Source: Candidatus Heimdallarchaeota archaeon (GTDB lineage: Archaea > Asgardarchaeota > Heimdallarchaeia > Hodarchaeales > LC-3). Taken from it: a stretch of DNA of 10,597 nt. Of the stretch, positions 5,224 through 10,597 are shown in pieces (positions within the stretch are counted from its first letter, which is position 1; the number at the start of each line of letters is the position of its first letter). Below the pieces are notes generated by a model, which saw only the letters and a list, made by a program, of their open reading frames with translations, was not told where the DNA came from and made no database searches. A program made the translations under genes and the position numbers. The stretch spans positions 1 to 10,597 of the forward strand of contig DAHXPE010000064.1 of NCBI GenBank assembly GCA_027364495.1, in the 5' to 3' direction.

Positions 5224-7662
5224 TTATAGGCTAGACATTTTTGAACCTCTTGCCATAAAAAAGCTCAATACTTTACTAAAAAATCCAATTTCTTTTGTTG
5301 ATTGAATCAGTTTGAAAGGATTTCGAAGAACAATTGCGTCCAATTGTTTAAGAGATATTGAATTATCATTCGTTTCACCTACACTTCTATAGCTTACTTT
5401 CTTCACATTTTTTTCTTCATCATAAGCAATTTTCGTAAATATACAAGGAATTGAAATATCAGGATCATTTGAAGTATAGAGTGTAAGTTTTATTCTATTA
5501 TCTATCAAATATTGAATCAAGGATGAATTTTCTTGTTCATACTTCTTATAGAGGAATAAAACAACCGGTGCTAAATTAATTTTTATTTCTTTTCCCTTAA
5601 AATTAACTTCTTTTCCTGGATTAAACGTTATAAAATTAAAAGAAGCATTTCTCAATGCATTACCATTAATCTCGTTTACAATGGGTGTTGTTTCTTCATT
5701 AATTGTTTTGAGATCTAAAGGTTCATATTTACCTCTTGTTTGTAATAAGAATGTTTCAGAACTTAGGTCTTTAAGAGTTATTCCCAAATATTTGAGTTTT
5801 ACAAGTTGAGAATTTTTCTCATATTGATAAGTATATTTTCCTTTTTCAGTCATTTCAACCGATTTCAAAGTTAGAATCTGTTTATTTCGACCAACGTATA
5901 ATTCATCAGGTTCAAAAATTTGTATAGTATAATTTTTTGATTTAATTGGTTGCTCACCTTTTTCTGTTTCTAAGATAATTTCAAAAGGATCAACAATACT
6001 ATCAGAAACATCTATTCTATTAATATTACCAATGAAATGTTCTTTATGATCAATTTTAGATATGAGAATGACCCTACGATTCAGGTAATATTTTAGGGAC
6101 TCTATGGAATACGAATTTGTTGTAAAAGATTCAACATTTGAAAATTTCTTTTTGTATTTATCAGTTAATAGTTGTCCAACACTTATTTCTGTTGTTCTTA
6201 ATAATTTAACATTTTTTCCTCTCAATCCAGGAATTAATAATATTATTGGCAAAAGTGCCAATCTAATTGATCCTATTTCATTTGTTACCATTGCAGCAAT
6301 TCTGAATGGTGTCGGAGGGTGGGAAACTATAAGGTTCATTACCAGACTGTATCTACTTGGATTCATTAACCTATTATGCATTTCAATTGCTGCTTCCCCA
6401 GTAAATCGTTTTTCTTCTGCTTCAGTACGTGAAGTATCTGTCAATAACTGTGCATTTAATCCTAGTTCACCTGCTATACCTCGATAAAATCCTTCTAATG
6501 TAAATAATGCTTCAGCTAATTCATTTCCATAACCTATTTTTTTAGCTCTCTTATCAGCATTTGCTTCCATTATTCTTACAAAGATTAGAGAAATAGCAAA
6601 AAATACTAAATTAACCATATAATAGGTGAACAAATCAATTCTAGGTCGATTAGCATTTGAAGCAAAAACATAATCCAATTGTGAAGGTGGGATTCCAAGT
6701 GCAAATCGAAGTAATAGATCGACAAAGCCGATCCAAAGCAACCAAAAAGTGTGTTTTCCCTTTAAATGGGAAATTTCATGAGCAGCTATACCAAGCAATT
6801 CTTCGTCTGTAAAGTTATTTATATCTTTAACAATAAACGCAAAACGTTGATCAAAAAATGGACCATAGGCAAATGCGTTTAAAATTGGTGCTTGAACTAT
6901 ACCAATTGACTTTATTTTTGTTCCAATTTTTTTCTCAATTTCTCTGATAATTTTTTCGGCTCTTACATCTTCAAGTGGTTTTATTTGAAATAAGAATGAA
7001 AGCAAATAGCCAGATATGAGATAAATAAATAAATTTACGCCAAATAAAATAAAATATCTATCTTGCCAGGGAATAGTATGACCAAAAATCTGATTTGAAC
7101 CAAAGATTAATACATAAACTGCACTGTATAAGAAAAGATAAACATATTGAGGACTTAAAAATCGGCTTACTAATATGAAACGCTTACCAAAAAAGGCAAA
7201 TGAGAATATTAATAGAACCCATAGCATAGTTGACCAAAAGAACCCAGCTATTAAATTTGGTTCTAAAATCCATGCAGGAACAGCTATTATATGCTGAGCA
7301 TTCAATATCCGTAAAACTTTTTCAAAAATTGTTCCAAATAAAAGATATCCATATGTTATAGTGAATGCTCCCATTAACCTAACCCAAACTGGACTTTCTC
7401 GAATTTCATATGTACCAATAACCATTAAAACGAAAATAACTGAGAGTCCACTCAAAAATAAATCATTAAAAGCGATATAACTGCCAAGCCCAATTACTCC
7501 TAGTAAACTGAAATCCATTAAATCACTTTTCATTTTATATTTGTAAAATTTATATCCTTCTATCAAAAAGAGAACTATACAAACTATTAATATTAATATT
7601 TCCATCGATTTAATGGTTTCTAAAGATGTAAGCAGATTATTAAAACTATCCATATATATCAC
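5224..7662 (-). CDS. M48-family (Ste24/HtpX-like) membrane metalloprotease with long C-terminal extension
   Basis: Predicted zinc-dependent integral-membrane endopeptidase, by family likely acting in membrane-protein quality control. Hydrophobic segments lie near 21-40, 52-66, 68-84, 95-113, 137-158, 172-188 and 205-226. The catalytic HEISH is at 295-299 (zinc ligands His295 and His299, catalytic Glu296). Two more hydrophobic segments follow (about 303-325 and 346-364), then the third ligand Glu366 in the ExxxD motif EANAD (366-370), and the family's SHPPT motif at 447-451. The remaining roughly 330 residues (about 480-812) are soluble, strand-rich and unrecognised. HtpX is usually near 290 residues and Ste24 near 430, so 812 is exceptional. 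The start is uncertain: GTG at 7662, or ATG at 7653 (Met4), which has GTGAT just upstream. It is alone on its strand segment, 198 bp before profilin. Confidence 0.9.
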   Translation of the reverse strand: MIYMDSFNNLLTSLETIKSMEILILIVCIVLFLIEGYKFYKYKMKSDLMDFSLLGVIGLGSYIAFNDLFLSGLSVIFVLMVIGTYEIRESPVWVRLMGAFTITYGYLLFGTIFEKVLRILNAQHIIAVPAWILEPNLIAGFFWSTMLWVLLIFSFAFFGKRFILVSRFLSPQYVYLFLYSAVYVLIFGSNQIFGHTIPWQDRYFILFGVNLFIYLISGYLLSFLFQIKPLEDVRAEKIIREIEKKIGTKIKSIGIVQAPILNAFAYGPFFDQRFAFIVKDINNFTDEELLGIAAHEISHLKGKHTFWLLWIGFVDLLLRFALGIPPSQLDYVFASNANRPRIDLFTYYMVNLVFFAISLIFVRIMEANADKRAKKIGYGNELAEALFTLEGFYRGIAGELGLNAQLLTDTSRTEAEEKRFTGEAAIEMHNRLMNPSRYSLVMNLIVSHPPTPFRIAAMVTNEIGSIRLALLPIILLIPGLRGKNVKLLRTTEISVGQLLTDKYKKKFSNVESFTTNSYSIESLKYYLNRRVILISKIDHKEHFIGNINRIDVSDSIVDPFEIILETEKGEQPIKSKNYTIQIFEPDELYVGRNKQILTLKSVEMTEKGKYTYQYEKNSQLVKLKYLGITLKDLSSETFLLQTRGKYEPLDLKTINEETTPIVNEINGNALRNASFNFITFNPGKEVNFKGKEIKINLAPVVLFLYKKYEQENSSLIQYLIDNRIKLTLYTSNDPDISIPCIFTKIAYDEEKNVKKVSYRSVGETNDNSISLKQLDAIVLRNPFKLIQSTKEIGFFSKVLSFFMARGSKMSSL

Positions 7663-7773
7663 GGTAAATTTAATACATAATCACAAAAATTAAGTGATTT
7701 AGATTTATTAAAACATCTATGAAGAAATTTTTATTTCATTTAATAATTTCTTTGATAGTTATCACTTGAATAA

Positions 7774-7797
7774 ATTTTATAAAATCATTTTATAAAG
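7774..7797 (+). repeat. Tandem TATA-like direct repeat
   Basis: ATTTTATAAAA at 7774-7784 recurs as ATTTTATAAAG at 7787-7797, a 13-bp period. Each copy contains a near-perfect palindromic TATA-like core, so it could work in either direction. It is followed at once by the only GC-richer patch nearby, GTGCAGTGCAGC. It could be a promoter for a short plus-strand transcript or part of the upstream control of the M48 gene; neither is proven. Confidence 0.35.
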
Positions 7798-7849
7798 TGC
7801 AGTGCAGCTTTTTAACTTAAATGAACCCAGTAAAATCTTAAAGAAAGTA

Positions 7850-7859
7850 TTTTTTTTTT
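7850..7859 (+). terminator. T10 run without an annotated upstream gene
   Basis: Ten consecutive T on the plus strand would end an archaeal transcript. No plus-strand gene lies upstream of it in the window before the minus-strand protease, so it either ends a very short RNA from the TATA-like repeat at 7774-7797 or is a chance homopolymer. Confidence 0.25.
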
Positions 7860-8103
7860 GGTCTTTACCATAAAGTTCTAAATTGATCACTATCCATTTA
7901 TTACTTAGTAATTAAAAGAGATAATTATTGCTTCTATCAAAATTTTTTCAAAAACCTCTCTAGGTCCACAATTTAAGTATATTTAAATTTAAGATTTTAA
8001 TATCCAGATAAAACACTAATTTTTTTTATTCAATAATAAAGAAAACTAATTATAAAAATACAACTTTAATTTATGAAAATAGGCATAAAGCTCTTAGTTT
8101 ATT

Positions 8104-8146
8104 AAATAATCTGTGTTGCTAAGTTGAAATAATCTGCTACAGATTA
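8104..8146 (+). promoter_or_regulatory. Operator-like repeats upstream of NDK
   Basis: AAATAATCTG occurs at 8104-8113 and again at 8127-8136, 23 bp apart (about two helical turns). The second copy forms the inverted repeat TAATCTG-cta-CAGATTA at 8130-8146. Three half-sites thus lie 50-90 bp before the NDK start codon, a place where an archaeal regulator could act. The regulator is unknown, and the NDK TATA box itself is not clear. Confidence 0.3.
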
Positions 8147-8196
8147 ATTAATTAGTACTAAATTTTCATTCAATATAAATATCCGAGTTTTTTATT

Positions 8197-8640
8197 ATGG
8201 AAACTACATTTTCAATTGTTAAACCTGATGGTGTTCAAAGGAGCCTTATTGGAGAAGTTATTCAACGTTTCGAAAGAAAAGGATTAAAAATTCGTGGTTT
8301 AAAAATGGTTAAGATTGACCGACCATTAGCTGAAAGATTATACGATGTTCATAAAGAAAAGCCTTTCTTTGGAGAGCTTGTTAATTTTATTATTAGTGGA
8401 CCAGTTGTTGTACTTGTTGTCGAAGGTCCAGAAGCTATTAAAGTCGTTAGAAATCTATTAGGCGCTACCAAGTCTGTTGAAGCAACTCCTGGCACTATCC
8501 GAGGTGATTTTGGTATTACTACCGGTAAAAATATTGTTCATGCTTCCGATGCAGTTGATCGAGCTCAATATGAAATGAACCTATTTTTTAAACCAGAAGA
8601 AATACTTTCTTATTCAAAAATACAAGATAATTGGTTATAA
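8197..8640 (+). CDS. ndk: Nucleoside-diphosphate kinase
   Basis: Moves the gamma-phosphate between nucleoside tri- and diphosphates through a phosphohistidine, keeping NTP and dNTP pools balanced in the cytosol. Family signatures: FSIVKPDGVQR at 5-15, RNLLGAT then PGTIRGDFG in the nucleotide-binding region, and NIVHASD around the catalytic His115. The usual NxxHGSD reads NxxHASD here, a mild change next to the active His. Length 147 fits the family (about 140-155). The ATG is fixed by the family start. No Shine-Dalgarno is visible, so the mRNA may be leaderless or nearly so; a TATAAATA at 8174-8181 is close but sits somewhat too near the ATG for standard spacing. It heads a three-gene operon, with the next ATG 3 nt after its stop. 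Confidence 0.97.
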   Translation: METTFSIVKPDGVQRSLIGEVIQRFERKGLKIRGLKMVKIDRPLAERLYDVHKEKPFFGELVNFIISGPVVVLVVEGPEAIKVVRNLLGATKSVEATPGTIRGDFGITTGKNIVHASDAVDRAQYEMNLFFKPEEILSYSKIQDNWL

Positions 8641-8643
8641 GTA

Positions 8644-9381
8644 ATGAGTATAAAACGGGATTCCTATTCTATTGTACGGATTGGACAAATAATTGACGGG
8701 TCCATCAAGGTTGATCGTGTCCCAATGCTCATTTCAACTTCTAAAAATCCAGTGAAATTTATTAAAACTTATGGTTTAATTACTGATAAAACAATTGATG
8801 ATACAATTAACCTTGACTCTGGTAAACCAGACTATTTATTTAAAATTGATGATGGTACGGGATCTCTGTGGATTAAAACGACATCCAGAATTGCTGAAAG
8901 TCTTAAAAAATGGGATTTTATTAGAGTTTTGGGCTATGTGAATCTTGACACATCTAATGGTAAAGATTATGAACTCATGGTAATATCGGACGGTATATAT
9001 AAAGTCAATGATTATAATTGGGAATTAGTTCATATCCTGGAGTCATTACATAATCGTGCTAAAAAAAAAGCTATTAAACCTTCAAATAAGAAATCACTAG
9101 AACCTAGCACCACTACAAAAATAAAAGCTTCTGAAAAAGACAATGAAACATCTGAAGAACCAATAGCCGATGAAGAACAGATTACAGGATTAGAATCAAT
9201 AGCTCAAAAAATAGAAAGAATACTGAGAGAAAATGATTCTGGAAACGGAGTAGAATTTTCAGTTATTATGGGTATCCTGGGAAGTGTAGATGAATCTGAA
9301 GTTGATGATGTTTTATTCGAATTAGCTTATGAAGGGAAGGTTTACCAACCAAGACCCGATTACTATAAGATTATGGATTAA
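8644..9381 (+). CDS. RPA32-like single-stranded DNA-binding protein (OB fold plus winged helix)
   Basis: Predicted subunit or partner of an archaeal replication protein A complex that coats single-stranded DNA in replication and repair. Residues 9-121 form an OB fold with strands around VRIGQIIDGS, the DYLFKIDDGTGSLWIKT segment (63-79) typical of RPA32-class OB domains, and WDFIRVLGYVN (90-100). A charged low-complexity linker (about 138-180) leads to a winged-helix domain (182-245) ending in EGKVYQPRPDYYKIM, the wing motif shared by archaeal RPA-associated and MCM C-terminal domains. OB-linker-winged helix at 245 residues matches the layout of RPA32. There is no zinc finger. It starts 3 nt after the NDK stop with no clear ribosome-binding site, so translation is probably coupled. 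It could also be a COG3390-type RPA-associated protein; the two groups overlap. Confidence 0.85.
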   Translation: MSIKRDSYSIVRIGQIIDGSIKVDRVPMLISTSKNPVKFIKTYGLITDKTIDDTINLDSGKPDYLFKIDDGTGSLWIKTTSRIAESLKKWDFIRVLGYVNLDTSNGKDYELMVISDGIYKVNDYNWELVHILESLHNRAKKKAIKPSNKKSLEPSTTTKIKASEKDNETSEEPIADEEQITGLESIAQKIERILRENDSGNGVEFSVIMGILGSVDESEVDDVLFELAYEGKVYQPRPDYYKIMD

Positions 9382-9390
9382 TATCAGCTT

Positions 9391-9394
9391 GGAG
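9391..9394 (+). promoter_or_regulatory. Shine-Dalgarno of the endA gene
   Basis: GGAG in the 20-nt gap after the RPA32-like gene lies 7 nt before the ATG at 9402, supporting both that start and membership in the NDK operon. Confidence 0.6.
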
Positions 9395-9401
9395 ACAATA
9401 T

Positions 9402-9971
9402 ATGACTAATACTACTGATTCAAAAGTTCCAATTAAAGCACATTTTACAGGTTCGAAAATAATTGTTTGGGATTCAAAGGATGGAAACTATTTATTCAAA
9501 TTTGGTTATTATGGAAAGCCTATTGGAATAAGAAAGCCAAAAGGAGAATTCATTGATAGACCTTTTGAATTAACACTTTTGGAAGCTCTTTATTTACAAC
9601 AAAATTCATTATTAACAATAGAATATAAAAATGCTTTATTATCCATCGATAAATTTAAAGAAATGATTTTTAACCTCGAATTTCAGCTACTCGAAGATTT
9701 ATTTTTCGTTTATACTGATTTGCGGAATAAAAATTATATTTTAAAACCTGGTTTAAAATTTGGAAGTGATTTTAGTGTCTATAAAAAGGGACCAGGAATT
9801 GATCATGCTCCTTTCTTAATTCGAGTCTTTCCTAGAGGAAGTAAAATTTATCCTCTTGACCTCGTGAGTGCTGGAAGATTAGCCAACTCTGTCAAAAAAC
9901 GTTACGTTATGGCCAGTGTAATTTCGGAATCAGAAATAAGATATTATGAATTTAAGTGGACAAAACCATAA
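9402..9971 (+). CDS. endA: tRNA-splicing endonuclease EndA
   Basis: Cuts introns out of precursor tRNAs (and rRNA) at bulge-helix-bulge sites. The C-terminal half holds the Sen2/EndA catalytic triad: Tyr127 in FSVYKKGPG, His135 in GIDHAPF and a Lys in NSVKKRYV (Lys166, possibly Lys165). The flanking LVSAGRLANSVKKRYVMA stretch is the family's final helix-strand signature. Residues 1-85 form the N-terminal domain (KAHFTGSKIIVWD, then FELTLLEALYLQQ). At 189 residues with one intact active site it fits the homotetrameric or alpha-type archaeal enzymes of 170-190 residues rather than the 300-residue duplicated type, but a second structural subunit elsewhere cannot be excluded. It is the last gene of the NDK operon. 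Its stop lies one base from the stop of the opposing GTPase gene, so its transcript must run into that gene. Confidence 0.93.
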   Translation: MTNTTDSKVPIKAHFTGSKIIVWDSKDGNYLFKFGYYGKPIGIRKPKGEFIDRPFELTLLEALYLQQNSLLTIEYKNALLSIDKFKEMIFNLEFQLLEDLFFVYTDLRNKNYILKPGLKFGSDFSVYKKGPGIDHAPFLIRVFPRGSKIYPLDLVSAGRLANSVKKRYVMASVISESEIRYYEFKWTKP

Positions 9972-9972
9972 T

Positions 9973-10509
9973 TTAGATTAAATTCTTTTCTTTTGCAATT
10001 AATTCTGTAAGCAATTTAAATGCTTCATTTACATTCTGGCCACTTAAAGCTGAAGTTTCAATATAATTTGTAATATTATTTTGTTTCATGAAAACTTCAA
10101 TGTCTTCTTTAGAACCACCTTTTGCAAGATCATTTTTGGTACTTATCAAGATTATGGGTATTTTTTCCGTTAAATACAGGTTTACAACTTCGAGCCATTC
10201 ATTTAAATATCCCAAAGTATCTCGTTTATCAGCTGAAAACGCTAGAATTAATCCTTGAGTTCCTGCTATATAATATGGCAATATTGATCTAAATCTATTT
10301 TCTCCAGCCATATCCCAAATTTGTAACGCGATTGAAGATTCTAGGTTCGGGTATTGTAAGTTAACATTTTTTAAACTAAAATCTACCCCGATTGTCGCTT
10401 TTGTGTCAGCTATAAACCTTCCATCAACGAATCTCTGGACAAGAGCAGTTTTTCCCACGCCAGAATTACCTGCAATAATAACTTTGAATACATAAAGAGA
10501 TTCAGACAT
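9973..10509 (-). CDS. Rab/Ras-like small GTPase
   Basis: Predicted GTP-binding switch protein of the Asgard Rab/Ras-like expansion. All G boxes are visible in 178 residues: P-loop GNSGVGKT at 14-21; switch I Thr39 in TIGVDF, the Rab-type effector motif; switch II WDMAGENRF at 65-73; G4 TKND at 124-127; G5 ETSAL at 151-155. Two deviations stand out. The catalytic Gln of DTAGQ is Glu70, which may slow intrinsic hydrolysis. G4 has Thr in place of the usual Asn, as in some Rho-type proteins. The C-terminus (KEKNLI) has no Cys, nor does the rest of the protein, so there is no prenylation site and membrane binding would need another means. The ATG is fixed by homology; an AAGGA lies upstream at poor spacing. 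It is convergent with endA. Confidence 0.93.
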   Translation of the reverse strand: MSESLYVFKVIIAGNSGVGKTALVQRFVDGRFIADTKATIGVDFSLKNVNLQYPNLESSIALQIWDMAGENRFRSILPYYIAGTQGLILAFSADKRDTLGYLNEWLEVVNLYLTEKIPIILISTKNDLAKGGSKEDIEVFMKQNNITNYIETSALSGQNVNEAFKLLTELIAKEKNLI

Positions 10510-10597
10510 TTTTTCTTTTTTTCCTTGACGTGAATGTTTCCATATTAGAAATAAGATTATTTTTTTTATTAGAGTGAATTTTATTTATTAATTTTTA

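Larger units (their letters stand above)
7663..8196. other. 534-bp divergent intergenic region without a gene
   Basis: No open frame of useful length, tRNA, rRNA or recognisable RNA family is visible. The stretch is strongly AT-rich and carries the 5' regions of the M48 protease (-) and the NDK operon (+). Notable contents are a tandem TATA-like repeat at 7774-7797, the patch GTGCAGTGCAGC at 7797-7808, a T10 run at 7850-7859 and the TAATCTG half-sites at 8107-8146. It is about three times longer than the other gaps here. Confidence 0.6.

Noticed and set aside
6104..6487. Plus-strand reading frame of 127 codons inside the M48 protease gene
   Set aside because: It is antisense to the region around the conserved SHPPT motif and central part of the protease; its translation matches nothing and has no ribosome-binding site.
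7821..7841. Six-codon ATG frame (MNPVKS) behind the TATA-like repeat
   Set aside because: Too short to support as a gene; it may be chance or part of a short untranslated RNA.
8174..8181. TATAAATA as the NDK TATA box
   Set aside because: Its centre is only about 19 nt before the ATG, so a start site at normal spacing would fall inside the coding region; kept only as a remark, not as a feature.
1..10597. CRISPR array, insertion sequence, tRNA or rRNA
   Set aside because: No regularly spaced long repeats, transposase-like protein, terminal inverted repeats, cloverleaf with CCA-type end or conserved rRNA stretch was seen on either strand.

Overview
The window comes from an AT-rich archaeal chromosome, very probably an Asgard archaeon (Promethearchaeota) of the low-GC Lokiarchaeia type. 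The evidence is one locus that carries eukaryote-signature proteins (a profilin, a Rab-like small GTPase, an OST48/WBP1-like oligosaccharyltransferase subunit and a soluble DPM1-type polyprenol-phosphate mannosyltransferase) next to plainly archaeal genes (EndA tRNA-splicing endonuclease, an RPA32-like OB/winged-helix protein, an Ste24/HtpX-class M48 protease). Short intergenic regions, TATA-like boxes close to start codons, oligo-T runs after genes and patchy use of Shine-Dalgarno sequences also fit an archaeon. The taxon is inferred from gene content, not from a marker phylogeny.

Layout, left to right. 1-139: AT-rich 3' flank. 140-889 (-): DPM1-like GT2. 890-1077: divergent promoter region with a small palindrome. 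1078-3057 (+): a two-gene unit, a small protein with a roadblock-like strand/helix order followed 33 nt later by a 508-residue coiled-coil protein that starts at TTG behind a strong Shine-Dalgarno. 3058-3169: convergent gap with oligo-T on both strands. 3170-4474 (-): OST48/WBP1-like membrane protein. 4660-5025 (-): profilin. 5224-7662 (-): M48 membrane metalloprotease with an unusually long C-terminal extension. 7663-8196: a 534-bp divergent gap without a gene, holding TATA-like repeats, a T10 run and a palindrome. 8197-9971 (+): a tight NDK / RPA32-like / EndA operon. 9973-10509 (-): Rab-like GTPase, tail to tail with EndA with one base between the stop codons.

Functional reading. DPM1 would supply polyprenol-phosphate-mannose and OST48 would be an accessory subunit of the oligosaccharyltransferase that moves glycans onto surface proteins, so the left half carries two parts of a eukaryote-like N-glycosylation pathway. 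Profilin and the GTPase point to actin dynamics and membrane or signalling control. The + strand operon at the right is nucleic-acid housekeeping (nucleotide balance, ssDNA binding, tRNA splicing). The roadblock-like/coiled-coil pair and the C-terminal half of the M48 protease are the parts I cannot assign to a known function. No mobile element, CRISPR array, tRNA or rRNA was seen.
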